Source: an uncultured Collinsella sp. (GTDB lineage Bacteria; Actinomycetota; Coriobacteriia; Coriobacteriales; Coriobacteriaceae). Taken from it: a stretch of DNA of 64,000 bases. The stretch is taken from positions 5,148 through 69,147 of the forward strand of contig CALLNU010000020.1 of NCBI GenBank assembly GCA_938005465.1, in the 5' to 3' direction. Positions 7,917-17,410 of this stretch are shown in pieces. Each line of letters opens with the position of its first letter. Position 1 is the stretch's first letter. The position numbers were made by a program, and so were the translations under genes. Under the pieces are notes generated by a model, which was not told the DNA's origin, did no database searches, and worked only from the letters and a program-made list of their open reading frames with translations.

Positions 7917-9311
7917 ATGACCCAGGAGACGGTTACGAACGGCACTGAAGCCCTGTTCACTCGCGAAGGCATGCCTCCCGTTAAGGAAATGATCCCGTGT
8001 GCCCTTCAGCACGTACTGGCATCGTTTGCCGGCATCATTACCCCGGCGGTCATCATGGCCGGCGTCTACGGCTTTAATAGCCAGCAGAGCACCGACATCA
8101 TCCAGGTCGCGCTCATTCTTTCGGCGATCGATACGGCCCTTCAGGCCTTCGCTCCCTTCCGTCGTATCGGCGGCGGCCTGCCCATCGTCATGGGCGTTTC
8201 GTTCGCGTTCCTGCCGGCCCTGCAGGCCATGGGTGCCTCGGGTTTTAGCTTTGGCGCGCTGCTGGGCGGCGAGATTGTCGGCGGTGCCGTCGCGGTCCTC
8301 TTTGGTCTGGCCTACAGCAAGATCAAGTGGCTGTTCCCGCCCGTCGTGACCGGTACGGTCATCTTCTCCATTGGCGTCTCTCTCTATCCCACGGCCGTCA
8401 AGTACATGGCCGGCGGTATGGGTACGCCGCTGTGGGGCACCCCGCAGGCGTGGTGCGTCGCTCTTATCACCTTCGCCGTGGTCTTTGCGCTCGCCAACTT
8501 TGGCAAGGGCACGCTCAAGCTGGGATCCGTGTTCTTTGGCATGATCGTTGGTATGATCGTCTCCATTCCCTTCGGCATGATCGACTTCTCCAGCGTCGCC
8601 ACCGCCCAGGTCTTCGCCCTTCCCAAGCTCATGCCCTATGCGCTCGAGTTTGATCCCGAGGTCTGCATTACCCTCGCCGTCGTGTTCCCCATGGTTGCCA
8701 TCCAGGTTATCGGCGACGTCTCTGCCGCCTGCCTGGGCTCCATCGACCGTATGCCCACCGAGCGCGAGCTCTCCGGCGCTATCGTGTCCCAGGGCCTCAC
8801 CTCTATGGTCGGCGGCCTGCTGGGCGGTCTTCCCACCAGCGCCCTTGGCCAGAACGTGGGCATCATCTGCTCCAACAAGGTCGTCAACAAGTGGGTCTTT
8901 GTGATCATCGCGGCCGTCTTTGCCATCGCCGGCCTGTTCCCGCAGCTCTCTGCCGTCCTTTCCGCTATCCCGCAGCCCGTCATCGGCGGCGCGACCGTCG
9001 GCGTCTTTGGCACCATCACCATGAACGGCGTGCGCATGTTCACCCGCGAGGGCCTCACGCAGCGCACTACCACCATCGTCGGTACCTCCGTCGTCTTTGG
9101 CCTGGGTATCTGGATGGCCAGCGGTTGCCTTGCCGGCGAGGGTATGCCCACCTGGGTGCCCACCGTCATCGGCTCCAATGCCGTAACCCCCACCGCCATC
9201 ATGGCCATTGTCCTTAACCTGATTCTTCCGCAGACGCCGGTCGTGGCTCAGCACATCGATGCTGCCAAGGACGCTGCCGTGGATCTGGTCTTGCCCGAGA
9301 GCAAGAAGTAA
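7917..9311 (+). CDS. NCS2-family purine (xanthine/uracil) permease
   Basis: A 464-residue membrane protein with 12-14 hydrophobic segments, the size of NCS2 (NAT) transporters such as E. coli XanP/UacT. The family signature region reads SALGQNVGIICSNKV near residue 308. NCS2 proteins import xanthine, uric acid, or uracil with protons. Its place before ssnA and ygfK and next to a YheO regulator points to uptake of a purine for the catabolic genes that follow. Exact substrate cannot be read from the sequence. Confidence 0.92.
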   Translation: MTQETVTNGTEALFTREGMPPVKEMIPCALQHVLASFAGIITPAVIMAGVYGFNSQQSTDIIQVALILSAIDTALQAFAPFRRIGGGLPIVMGVSFAFLPALQAMGASGFSFGALLGGEIVGGAVAVLFGLAYSKIKWLFPPVVTGTVIFSIGVSLYPTAVKYMAGGMGTPLWGTPQAWCVALITFAVVFALANFGKGTLKLGSVFFGMIVGMIVSIPFGMIDFSSVATAQVFALPKLMPYALEFDPEVCITLAVVFPMVAIQVIGDVSAACLGSIDRMPTERELSGAIVSQGLTSMVGGLLGGLPTSALGQNVGIICSNKVVNKWVFVIIAAVFAIAGLFPQLSAVLSAIPQPVIGGATVGVFGTITMNGVRMFTREGLTQRTTTIVGTSVVFGLGIWMASGCLAGEGMPTWVPTVIGSNAVTPTAIMAIVLNLILPQTPVVAQHIDAAKDAAVDLVLPESKK

Positions 9312-9506
9312 CCAATTCGGTGCTATTCGTCGGCGGGCGCATCGCCTCGTCCGCCGACGTCATGCGGCGCCAAGCCGCACTTCAAAGGGTTTGTCCCTTT
9401 GGTGAAGCGTTGACGGGAGAGGGCCCGTTTCCGGTGTAGGCCGGCGCTTCGCACTCCGCCATGTCAGAGGTGTCAAACCCCGCCCCTGATGTTGAAGGGA
9501 GCATTT
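9312..9506. other. Permease-ssnA spacer with hairpins
   Basis: 195 bases between two genes on the same strand. Several GC-rich hairpins are present (GTCGGCGGGCG with a CCGCCGAC partner near 9329-9359; AAAGGG/CCCTTT near 9384-9401), none with a T-run. They may act as processing or stabilising structures. Confidence 0.4.
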
Positions 9507-10862
9507 ATGCTTCTGGTCGCTAACGGTTCCGTCTTTACCCGCAATGCTCAGGCCCCGTTCATTCCAAACGGTGCGGTCGCCATTGACGGAGATACGATCG
9601 TCGAAGTGGGCCCCGAGTGCGAGCTCAAGGCCAAGTACCCGGATGCCGAGTACGTCGATGCCCAGGGCAACCTCATCATGCCCGGACTCATCAACTGCCA
9701 CACCCACATCTACTCGGGTCTGGCCCGCGGCCTTGCCATTAAGGGCTGCAACCCCACCAACTTCCTGGAGAATCTTGAGCAGCAGTGGTGGAAGATCGAC
9801 GACAATCTGACGCTCGACGGCACCAAGGCAAGCGCCTATGCCACAATTCTGGACTCCATTCGCGATGGTGTCACCACGATCTTCGACCACCACGCGAGCT
9901 TCTGCGAGATCCCGGGAAGCCTCTTTACCATTAAGGATGCAGCTCAGGAGCTGGGCATGCGTTCGTGCCTGTGCTACGAGGTCTCCGATCGCCGCGGCCA
10001 GGAAAAATGCAACCAGGCCATTGCCGAGAACGCCGAATTTGCCCAGTGGGCCGCCAAGGAGCGTCGCGATAACGACAACCATATGATCGCCGCCATGTTT
10101 GGCGGACATGCCACCTTTACGCTTTCGGACGAGACCATGGATAAGATGGCCGAGGCCAACAACGGCCTGACCGGCTTCCACATCCATGTGTGCGAGGGCA
10201 TGAACGACGTGTGGGATTCCCGCCTCAACCGCGGCGGCATCAGCCCCGTCGAGCGCCTGCTGCAGCACAACCTGCTGGGTCCCGACACCATGCTGGGCCA
10301 CTGCATCCACGTGACGCCTGCCGAGATGGATATCGTCAAGGAGTCCGGCACCTGGCTCGTCAACAACCCCGAATCCAATATGGGCAACGCCGTGGGCTGC
10401 GCCCCCGTGCTCGAGTTCTTCCGCCGCGGTATTCCCGTGTGCATGGGCACCGATGCCTACACCCACGATATGCTCGAGAGCCTTAAGGTCTTCCTGATCA
10501 TTCAGCGCCACAACGCCGCCATGCCCAACGTGGGCTGGTGCGAGGCCATGACCATGCTGTTCGAGAACAACGCCAAGATGGCGAGCAAGTACTTCGATCG
10601 CAAGCTCGGCGTGCTCGAGGCCGGCGCTGCCGCCGACGTCATCGTCATGGACTACAAGCCCTTTACGCCGCTGAGCGAGGAGAACATCGACGGCCACATG
10701 CTCTTTGGCATGATGGGTAAAAACTGCCGCACCACCATCATCAACGGCCGCGTCCTGTACAAGGATCGCGAGTTCGTTGGCATTGATGAGGACAAGATCA
10801 ACGCGTGGACCATGGCTGAGTCCAAGAAGCTCTGGAGCACGCTCAACGATCGCACCTACTAA
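9507..10862 (+). CDS. ssnA: SsnA-type amidohydrolase (putative aminohydrolase of purine catabolism)
   Basis: 451 residues from an ATG with AAGGGAG six bases upstream; an earlier in-frame ATG at 9489 lacks a good site. The protein is an amidohydrolase with the metal motif NCHTHIYSGL near residue 62, later metal ligands in GHCIHV and the Asp in MGTDAYTHD. It closely resembles SsnA, an uncharacterised member of the selenium-dependent purine gene set of E. coli and clostridia. The likely job is hydrolysing a C-N bond in a purine-ring breakdown product. ygfK follows on the same strand. Confidence 0.9.
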   Translation: MLLVANGSVFTRNAQAPFIPNGAVAIDGDTIVEVGPECELKAKYPDAEYVDAQGNLIMPGLINCHTHIYSGLARGLAIKGCNPTNFLENLEQQWWKIDDNLTLDGTKASAYATILDSIRDGVTTIFDHHASFCEIPGSLFTIKDAAQELGMRSCLCYEVSDRRGQEKCNQAIAENAEFAQWAAKERRDNDNHMIAAMFGGHATFTLSDETMDKMAEANNGLTGFHIHVCEGMNDVWDSRLNRGGISPVERLLQHNLLGPDTMLGHCIHVTPAEMDIVKESGTWLVNNPESNMGNAVGCAPVLEFFRRGIPVCMGTDAYTHDMLESLKVFLIIQRHNAAMPNVGWCEAMTMLFENNAKMASKYFDRKLGVLEAGAAADVIVMDYKPFTPLSEENIDGHMLFGMMGKNCRTTIINGRVLYKDREFVGIDEDKINAWTMAESKKLWSTLNDRTY

Positions 10863-10878
10863 TTCACAAGTAGATTCA

Positions 10879-10912
10879 CGCGCGTCGGATGTTTCGCCGC
10901 ATCCGGCGCGCG
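10879..10912 (+). promoter_or_regulatory. GC-rich hairpin between ssnA and ygfK
   Basis: A 13-bp stem with one G-T pair (10879-10891 with 10900-10912) and an 8-nt loop. No T-run follows, so it is more likely an RNA-stabilising or processing structure than a terminator. Confidence 0.5.
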
Positions 10913-11011
10913 TATAGGCGACCTCCGCGGGGTCGCCGGCGCTGTGCTAGCGCTACACCGTATTTGCGCCCGCCGCGCGGTCTCGCCGGGCGTTACAGAG
11001 AGGAGCTCACT

Positions 11012-14011
11012 ATGAGCGACATCATGAGGCCGATCCCGTTTTCGCAGCTGATGAACTGGATCATCGAGGAGCACAAGACCCAGGGCGCCGTCTTTGGCGT
11101 GCGCAAGATGGTCGCGACCAACCAGGAGGGCGCGCTTCCCATTTTTGACGAGCGCATCGAGACTCCGTTTGGCCCGGCCGCCGGTCCCAATACGCAGCTG
11201 GCCCAGAACATCGTGGCATCCTACGTGGCCGGCTCCCGCTTCTTTGAGCTCAAGACCGTTCAGGTTATGGATGGCGAGGAGCTCTCCAAGTGTGTGAACA
11301 AACCCTGCATTGTGGCGCAGGACGAGTGCTACAACTGCGAGTGGTCGACCGAGCTCGAGGTTCCGCAGGCCTTTGCCGAGTACGTGAAGGCATGGTTCGC
11401 CTGCCACCTGATTGCCCGCGAGTACGGTCTGGGCAGCCCGGACGGCTTTGTCTTCAACATGTCCGTGGGTTATGACCTGGAAGGCATCAAGAGCCCCAAG
11501 GTCGACGCCTACATCGAGGGCATGAAAGACGCCAGCGGCTCCGAGGTTTGGAACGAGTGCCGTACGTGGGCGCTCGCTAACCTGGACAAGTTTGAGCATG
11601 TCGACGCCGCATTTGTCGAATCCATCCCGGCGCGCGTGTCCAACTCCATCACGGAGTCCACCCTGCACGGCTGCCCGCCGGCCGAGATCGAGCGCATCGC
11701 GACCTATCTGATCACCGAGAAGGGCCTCAATACCTACATCAAGTGCAACCCCACGCTGCTGGGCTATGAGTTTGCACGTCAGCGCCTCAACGAGCTGGGC
11801 TTTGACTACATCGTCTTCGACGATACGCACTTCCGCGAGGACCTGCAGTGGGCCGATGCCGTGCCCATGTTCGAGCGCCTGATTGCCCTGTGCGCCGAGC
11901 GCGGCCTGGAGTTTGGCGTCAAGCTGACCAACACCTTCCCCGTCGACGTGACGAGGAACGAGCTGCCTTCCACCGAGATGTACATGTCCGGCCGTTCGCT
12001 GTTCTCGCTGACCATCGAGGCCGCCCGTCGCATTACCGAGCAGTTCGATGGCAAGCTGCGCATCAGCTACTCCGGCGGCGCCACAGTCTACAACATTCGC
12101 GCCTTGTATGACGCCGGCATTTGGCCCGTTACCCTGGCGACCGACGTGCTCAAGCCCGGTGGCTACGAGCGCTTTAGCCAGATGGCCGGCGAGTTTACCG
12201 ACCTGGATGGCAAGCCGTTCGCGGGCGTCTCTCTCGAGGCCGTGACTGCGATCCAGGCCGACTCGCTCACCAACCCGCTCTACAAGAAGCCGCTGCGTCC
12301 GCTGCCCGACCGCAAGGTTGCCGGCAAGAGTCCGCTTTCCGACTGCTTTACCACGCCGTGCCGCACGAGCTGCCCAATCCAGCAGGACATTCCTGCCTAC
12401 CTGGCGGCTGTTGACGAGGGCCGCTACGAGGACGCGCTCAACATTATCATCGAGCGCAACGCCCTGCCGTTCATTACCGGCACCATCTGCCCGCATCCCT
12501 GCGGCCGTGCCTGCGAGCGTGCATTTTACGAGCCCGAGGGCGCCCAGATTCGCGCCAGCAAGCTCAAGGCCGCCCGCGAGGCCATGACCGCCGTGCTGCC
12601 CAAGCTGCGCGCCCAGGCCATCGCCAACGACGGCGAGCGCAACGTTGCCGTTATCGGCGGCGGCCCGGCCGGCCTGGCGACGGCATTCTTCCTGACGCGC
12701 GCCGGCGTGCCCGTCACCATCTTCGAGGCCCGCGACTCGCTCGGCGGCGTGGTCCGTCACGTGATCCCCGAGTTCCGTATCGCCAGCGACGATATCTCCC
12801 ACGATGCCGAGCTCTGCCTGGCCTTTGGCGCCAAGGTGCAGCTCAACGCCCGCGTGGAGTCCATCGACGAGCTCAAGGCCCAGGGCTTTACTGACGTGGT
12901 CGTGGCTACCGGTGCCTGGATGCCCGGCTCTGCAGGTTTGCGCGAGGGCGCCGAGCTCGACGTGCTTGAGTTCCTCGAGGCCGCCAAGAAGGGCGAGAAG
13001 CTCGAGCTGGGCGAGGACGTCGTGGTCATTGGCGCCGGCAACACCGCCATGGACGCGGCTCGCGTGGCCAAGCGCCTGGCTGGCGTGAAGAACGTGCGCC
13101 TGGTGTATCGTCGCACCAAGAAGCAGATGCCCGCCGACGAGGAAGAGCTCGATCTTGCTCTTGCCGACGGCGTTGAGTTCTGCGAGCTGCTGGCGCCCAA
13201 GGCACTCAACGGCGCCGTGCTGACCTGCGACGTCATGGAGCTCGGCGAGCCGGATGCAAGCGGCCGTCGCAGCCCTGTTGCCACGGGCGAGACCGTCGAG
13301 CTTTCCGCCACCACGGTGATCTGCGCCGTGGGCGAGGGCATCGATGCCAGCCTGTACGACGCCGCGGGCGTCGAGCACGACCGTCGCGGCCGCCTCGCCG
13401 CCACCTCCACCGGCGTCGAGGGCGTCTGGGCTGCAGGTGACTGCCGTCGCGGTCCGGCCACCGTGGTCGAGGCTATCGCCGATGCCGCCGAGGTCGCCCG
13501 TGCCATTGCCGGTGTCGACTTTAACAAGTACGCCGACCAGAATGCTCAGGCCGGCCGCGAGGACACCTGCTACGAGCGCAAGGGGTCGCTGTGCCGCGAC
13601 AAGCGCAACTGCACCAAGACTCGCTGCCTGGGCTGCGGCTCGGTGTGCGAGGTCTGCTGCGACGTGTGCCCCAACCGCGCCAACGTGGCAATTAAAGTGC
13701 CGGGCCTGGCCAAGCATCAGGTCGTCCATGTCGACGGCATGTGCAACGAGTGCGGCAACTGCGCCGTGTTCTGCCCCTACCAGGAGGGTCGTCCCTACAA
13801 GGACAAGCTCACCCTGTTCTGGAGCGAGGAGGACATGGAGAACTCCGAGAACGAGGGCTTCCTGGCCGTGGACGAGGACCACTTTAAGGTTCGCGTCGCC
13901 GGCACGGTCCGCACCGTCTCGGTCGATGCCGTCAACACCGGTCTTCCCGAGGCCGTCCGCCTGACCATCAGGGCTGTGCGCGACAACTATTCGTACCTTC
14001 TTAAGAAATAG
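11012..14011 (+). CDS. ygfK: YgfK: iron-sulfur/flavin oxidoreductase of the purine system
   Basis: 999 residues, starting at the ATG after AGAGAGGAG; the 41 upstream codons are non-conserved. Order of domains: an N-terminal DHOD-like half (1-430), a cysteine-rich GltD-like linker (CRTSCPIQQDIPAYL near 450), an FAD site (VIGGGPAGLATAFFL near 547), an NAD(P) site (VVIGAGNTAMDAARVA near 670) and two 4Fe-4S clusters at 865-925. This is the full YgfK layout, once called a selenate reductase subunit. It probably passes electrons between pyridine nucleotide, ferredoxin and the molybdenum hydroxylase. The polyferredoxin follows 11 bases on. Confidence 0.93.
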   Translation: MSDIMRPIPFSQLMNWIIEEHKTQGAVFGVRKMVATNQEGALPIFDERIETPFGPAAGPNTQLAQNIVASYVAGSRFFELKTVQVMDGEELSKCVNKPCIVAQDECYNCEWSTELEVPQAFAEYVKAWFACHLIAREYGLGSPDGFVFNMSVGYDLEGIKSPKVDAYIEGMKDASGSEVWNECRTWALANLDKFEHVDAAFVESIPARVSNSITESTLHGCPPAEIERIATYLITEKGLNTYIKCNPTLLGYEFARQRLNELGFDYIVFDDTHFREDLQWADAVPMFERLIALCAERGLEFGVKLTNTFPVDVTRNELPSTEMYMSGRSLFSLTIEAARRITEQFDGKLRISYSGGATVYNIRALYDAGIWPVTLATDVLKPGGYERFSQMAGEFTDLDGKPFAGVSLEAVTAIQADSLTNPLYKKPLRPLPDRKVAGKSPLSDCFTTPCRTSCPIQQDIPAYLAAVDEGRYEDALNIIIERNALPFITGTICPHPCGRACERAFYEPEGAQIRASKLKAAREAMTAVLPKLRAQAIANDGERNVAVIGGGPAGLATAFFLTRAGVPVTIFEARDSLGGVVRHVIPEFRIASDDISHDAELCLAFGAKVQLNARVESIDELKAQGFTDVVVATGAWMPGSAGLREGAELDVLEFLEAAKKGEKLELGEDVVVIGAGNTAMDAARVAKRLAGVKNVRLVYRRTKKQMPADEEELDLALADGVEFCELLAPKALNGAVLTCDVMELGEPDASGRRSPVATGETVELSATTVICAVGEGIDASLYDAAGVEHDRRGRLAATSTGVEGVWAAGDCRRGPATVVEAIADAAEVARAIAGVDFNKYADQNAQAGREDTCYERKGSLCRDKRNCTKTRCLGCGSVCEVCCDVCPNRANVAIKVPGLAKHQVVHVDGMCNECGNCAVFCPYQEGRPYKDKLTLFWSEEDMENSENEGFLAVDEDHFKVRVAGTVRTVSVDAVNTGLPEAVRLTIRAVRDNYSYLLKK

Positions 14012-14022
14012 GCGAGTCTCTT

Positions 14023-14502
14023 ATGGCCAAATCCATTCAACATAACGTGGCCTACGTTGCCTGTGGAAGCGGTTGCGCCTCCGCAGGCGGCGACGCCCAC
14101 TGCAGCGAAGGCTGCATTGGCTGTGGCGCCTGCGTCACGGCCTGCCCCCACGGCGCCATTGCGCTGGTCGATGGCATCGCCCGCGTGGACCGCTCAAAGT
14201 GCACGGGCTGTGGCCTGTGCGGCATGGCGTGCCCGCAGCGCGTGATTGCCTTCGTTCCCGGCTACCAGAACATCCTAGTGCGCTGCAACAACACCGATAA
14301 GGGCGCCATTGCTCGCAAGATCTGCGACACGAGCTGCATCGGTTGCGGCATGTGCGCTAAAAAGTGCCCTGCCGGCGCTATCCGCATCGAGGACAACTGC
14401 GCCCATATCGACGGCGTGGACTGCCTGTCGTGCGGCATGTGCGCCGTCGTCTGCCCGCATGGCGCCATCCACGACCGCACCGGCATCGCCGCCGGCGTGT
14501 AG
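14023..14502 (+). CDS. Polyferredoxin with four 4Fe-4S motifs
   Basis: 159 residues with four CxxCxxCxxxC motifs: CIGCGACVTAC, CTGCGLCGMAC, CIGCGMCAKKC and CLSCGMCAVVC. The last two resemble the C-terminus of RnfB. It sits between ygfK and xdhD with spacings of about 12 bases, so the three are almost certainly translated from one message. The protein is a soluble electron carrier, most simply between XdhD and YgfK, in place of the FAD subunit that standard xanthine dehydrogenases use. Confidence 0.9.
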   Translation: MAKSIQHNVAYVACGSGCASAGGDAHCSEGCIGCGACVTACPHGAIALVDGIARVDRSKCTGCGLCGMACPQRVIAFVPGYQNILVRCNNTDKGAIARKICDTSCIGCGMCAKKCPAGAIRIEDNCAHIDGVDCLSCGMCAVVCPHGAIHDRTGIAAGV

Positions 14503-14514
14503 AAGGGAATCACC

Positions 14515-17292
14515 ATGGCACAGGAATTCACTTTTACCGTTAACGGCGTCGAGTGCACGACGACTCAGAACAAGCCACTGCTGCGCTATCTGCGCGACGA
14601 CCTGCACATTCACTCCGCCAAGGACGGCTGCTCCGAGGGCGCCTGCGGCACCTGCACCATTCATGTGGACGGTGCGGCCGTCAAGGCGTGCGTGCTGACC
14701 ACCGCTCTTGCCGCCGGCCGCAACATCGTGACCGTCGAGGGCCTGCCCGAGGACGTGCGCGAGGCCTTTGTGTACGCCTTTGGCGCCGTGGGCGCCGTGC
14801 AGTGCGGTTTTTGCATTCCCGGCATGGTCATGGCGGGTGCGGCGCTCATCGCCGAGGACCCCGAGCCCACTGAGGAGCAGATCAAGTACGCCATTCGCGG
14901 TAACGTCTGTCGCTGCACCGGCTACAAAAAGATTATCGAGGGCATCTCGCTGGCCGCTGCGGTGCTCCGCGGCGAAAAGCAGATCGACGAGGACCTGGAG
15001 CGCGGTGACGACTACGGCGTGGGCAAGCGCGCCTTCCGTATTGACGTGCGCAAGAAGGTGCTCGGCGAGGGCAAGTATCCCGACGACATCGACGAGCTCG
15101 ATCAGCCGGGTCTGACCTACGCCAGCGCTGTGCGCTCCAAGTATCCGCGCGCCCGCGTGCTCTCCATCGATACCTCCAAGGCCGAGGCCCTGCCCGGCGT
15201 GGTGGGCATCCTGCGCGCCGAGGACGTGCCGGTCAACCAGGTCGGCCACCTTATCCAGGACTGGGACGTCATGATTGCTCAGGGCGATATCACCCGTTGC
15301 GTGGGCGATGCCATCGTGCTGGTGGTCGCCGAGGACGAGGCGACGCTCGAGAAGGCCAAGAAGCTCGTAAAGATTGACTACGAGCCGCTGGAGCCCGTGC
15401 GCAACATTGTCGAGGCCAGGGCCGCCGACGCCCCGCGTCTGCACGACAGCTTCTTTGCCTTTGGCAACACGGTGGAGCTCAAGGACAACGTGTGCCAGAG
15501 CCGTCATGTGACGCGCGGCGACGCCGCCAAGGCGCTGGCCGAAAGCGCGTTCACCGTGACGCAGCGCTTTACCACGCCCTTTACCGAGCATGCCTTCTTG
15601 GAGCCCGAGTGTGCCGTTGCCTTCCCGTACAAGAACGGCGTCAAGGTGCAGTCGACCGACCAGGGTGCCTACGACACACGCAAAGAGTGCGCCCACATGT
15701 TTGGCTGGGATAGCGAGCCCGAGCGCGTGGTCGTCGAGACCATGCTCGTGGGTGGCGGCTTTGGCGGCAAGGAGGACGTGTCCATCCAGCACCTGGCCGC
15801 GCTCGCCGCATATAAGTTCCAGCGTCCCGTGAAGTGCAAACTCACGCGCGCCGAGTCGCTCGCGTTCCATCCCAAGCGCCACGCCATGGACGGCACCTTT
15901 ACGCTGGGCTGCGACGCCGAGGGCAACTTTACCGGTCTGGACTGCGAGATCAACTTTGACACCGGCGCCTACGCGTCGCTGTGCGGCCCGGTGCTCGAGC
16001 GCGCTTGCACGCATGCTGTCGGCCCCTACAAGTACCAGAACACCGACATTCGCGGCTTTGGCTACTACACCAACAACCCGCCCGCTGGCGCGTACCGCGG
16101 CTTTGGCGTTTGCCAGTCCGAGTTTGCGCTCGAGAGCCTGATCGACCTGCTGGCAGAGAGGGTCGGCCTGGATCCGTGGGAGATTCGTTACCGAAACGCT
16201 ATCGAGCCGGGCGAGGTTTTGCCCAACGGCCAAATTGCCGACTGCTCCACGGCGCTTAAGGAGACGCTGCTCGAGGTCAAGGATGCCTACTATGCGCATC
16301 CCGGACACGCCGGCATTGCTTGCGCCATGAAGAACGCCGGTGTGGGCGTGGGCCTGCCCGATGCCGGCCGCTGCAAGATTCGCGTCGAGAACGGCGTGGC
16401 CGTGGTCTATGCCGCCACGTCCGACATCGGCCAGGGCTGCAACACCGTCTTTTTGCAGGACGTTGCCGAGGCATGCGGCCTGCCGCTTCGCTGCATCGCC
16501 AACGGCGAGTGCTCTACCGAGAACGCTCCCGACTCCGGCACCACGTCTGGCTCGCGTCAGACGGTCGTGACCGGCGAGGCCGTGCGCGGTGCCGCCTTCC
16601 TGCTGCGCGATGCCATGCTTGACATCGAGGCCGGCAAGTCTGCGCCCGCCGCTCCCGTGAGTGCGCATGGCGACGGCGTCAAGATCGAGTATGACGACGG
16701 CCGCGCCTATCAGCTTCGCACGCAGGAGCTCGTCGCCGGCCAGGGTATGCATCCTCAGGATCCTGCGGCCGCCATCAAGGCGCTCGAGGGATGCGAGTTT
16801 GGCTACGTGTACTTGGAGCCGACCGACAAGCTGGGCGCCGACGTTCCCAATCCCAAGAGCCACATCTGCTACGGCTTTGCCACGCATGTGGTCATTCTGG
16901 ATGATGACGGTCGCGTGAGTGAGATCTATGCTGCGCACGATTCCGGCAAGGTGGTCAACCCCATCTCCATCCAGGGTCAGATCGAAGGTGGCGTGCTCAT
17001 GGGTATGGGCTATGCGCTTACCGAGGACTGGCCGCTCAAGGACTGCGTGCCCCAGGTAAGGTACGGCACGCTCGGGCTGTTCCGTGCGCCCGAGATTCCG
17101 GATATCCACGCCATTTACGTGGAGAAGGACGAGCTGTTGCCCGTGGCATACGGCGGCAAGGGCATTGGAGAGATCGCAACGATTCCCACGGCGCCCGCCG
17201 TACAGAACGCCTACCGCGCGTTTGACGGCAAACTGCGTCCAGATCTGCCCATGGTGGATACGCCCTACAGCCGCGTCCGCAACCGCGGGTAG
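14515..17292 (+). CDS. xdhD: XdhD-type selenium-dependent molybdenum hydroxylase (purine hydroxylase)
   Basis: 925 residues combining two parts of xanthine dehydrogenase. Residues 1-160 are the 2Fe-2S domains (CSEGACGTC near 39, GFCIPGM near 100, CRCTGY near 130). Residues 170-920 are the molybdopterin domain (GGGFGGKED near 412, GAYRGFG near 526, and GKGIGE near 881 holding the active-site Glu). No FAD domain is present here or nearby. The fused form matches E. coli XdhD of the selenium-linked purine gene set. It should hydroxylate hypoxanthine, xanthine or act reductively on urate; selenium would be a labile cofactor ligand, and no in-frame UGA exists. Confidence 0.92.
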   Translation: MAQEFTFTVNGVECTTTQNKPLLRYLRDDLHIHSAKDGCSEGACGTCTIHVDGAAVKACVLTTALAAGRNIVTVEGLPEDVREAFVYAFGAVGAVQCGFCIPGMVMAGAALIAEDPEPTEEQIKYAIRGNVCRCTGYKKIIEGISLAAAVLRGEKQIDEDLERGDDYGVGKRAFRIDVRKKVLGEGKYPDDIDELDQPGLTYASAVRSKYPRARVLSIDTSKAEALPGVVGILRAEDVPVNQVGHLIQDWDVMIAQGDITRCVGDAIVLVVAEDEATLEKAKKLVKIDYEPLEPVRNIVEARAADAPRLHDSFFAFGNTVELKDNVCQSRHVTRGDAAKALAESAFTVTQRFTTPFTEHAFLEPECAVAFPYKNGVKVQSTDQGAYDTRKECAHMFGWDSEPERVVVETMLVGGGFGGKEDVSIQHLAALAAYKFQRPVKCKLTRAESLAFHPKRHAMDGTFTLGCDAEGNFTGLDCEINFDTGAYASLCGPVLERACTHAVGPYKYQNTDIRGFGYYTNNPPAGAYRGFGVCQSEFALESLIDLLAERVGLDPWEIRYRNAIEPGEVLPNGQIADCSTALKETLLEVKDAYYAHPGHAGIACAMKNAGVGVGLPDAGRCKIRVENGVAVVYAATSDIGQGCNTVFLQDVAEACGLPLRCIANGECSTENAPDSGTTSGSRQTVVTGEAVRGAAFLLRDAMLDIEAGKSAPAAPVSAHGDGVKIEYDDGRAYQLRTQELVAGQGMHPQDPAAAIKALEGCEFGYVYLEPTDKLGADVPNPKSHICYGFATHVVILDDDGRVSEIYAAHDSGKVVNPISIQGQIEGGVLMGMGYALTEDWPLKDCVPQVRYGTLGLFRAPEIPDIHAIYVEKDELLPVAYGGKGIGEIATIPTAPAVQNAYRAFDGKLRPDLPMVDTPYSRVRNRG

Positions 17293-17361
17293 GGTAGGGC
17301 GCGGACGGTCATTGCTGACGAGCTGTTCGCGCTCAACATCAACTGTATATGCTGCGCCTTT

Positions 17362-17397
17362 GGCCCCAGCTCCATCGCGAGCCGGGGCCTTTTGTTT
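17362..17397 (+). terminator. Terminator of the ssnA-ygfK-xdhD block
   Basis: GGCCCCAGCTC (17362-17372) pairs with GAGCCGGGGCC (17379-17389; one G-T pair) around a 6-nt loop and is followed by TTTTGTTT. Confidence 0.9.
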
Positions 17398-17410
17398 GGA
17401 GCGCCTCCGC

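Noticed and set aside
10889..11011. N-terminal extension of YgfK by 41 codons
   Set aside because: The extra codons are Arg-rich and fall in the hairpin spacer; AGAGAGGAG precedes the ATG at 11012.
14515..17292. Selenocysteine in XdhD
   Set aside because: The frame has no in-frame UGA; in this enzyme class selenium is thought to be a labile cofactor ligand, not selenocysteine.
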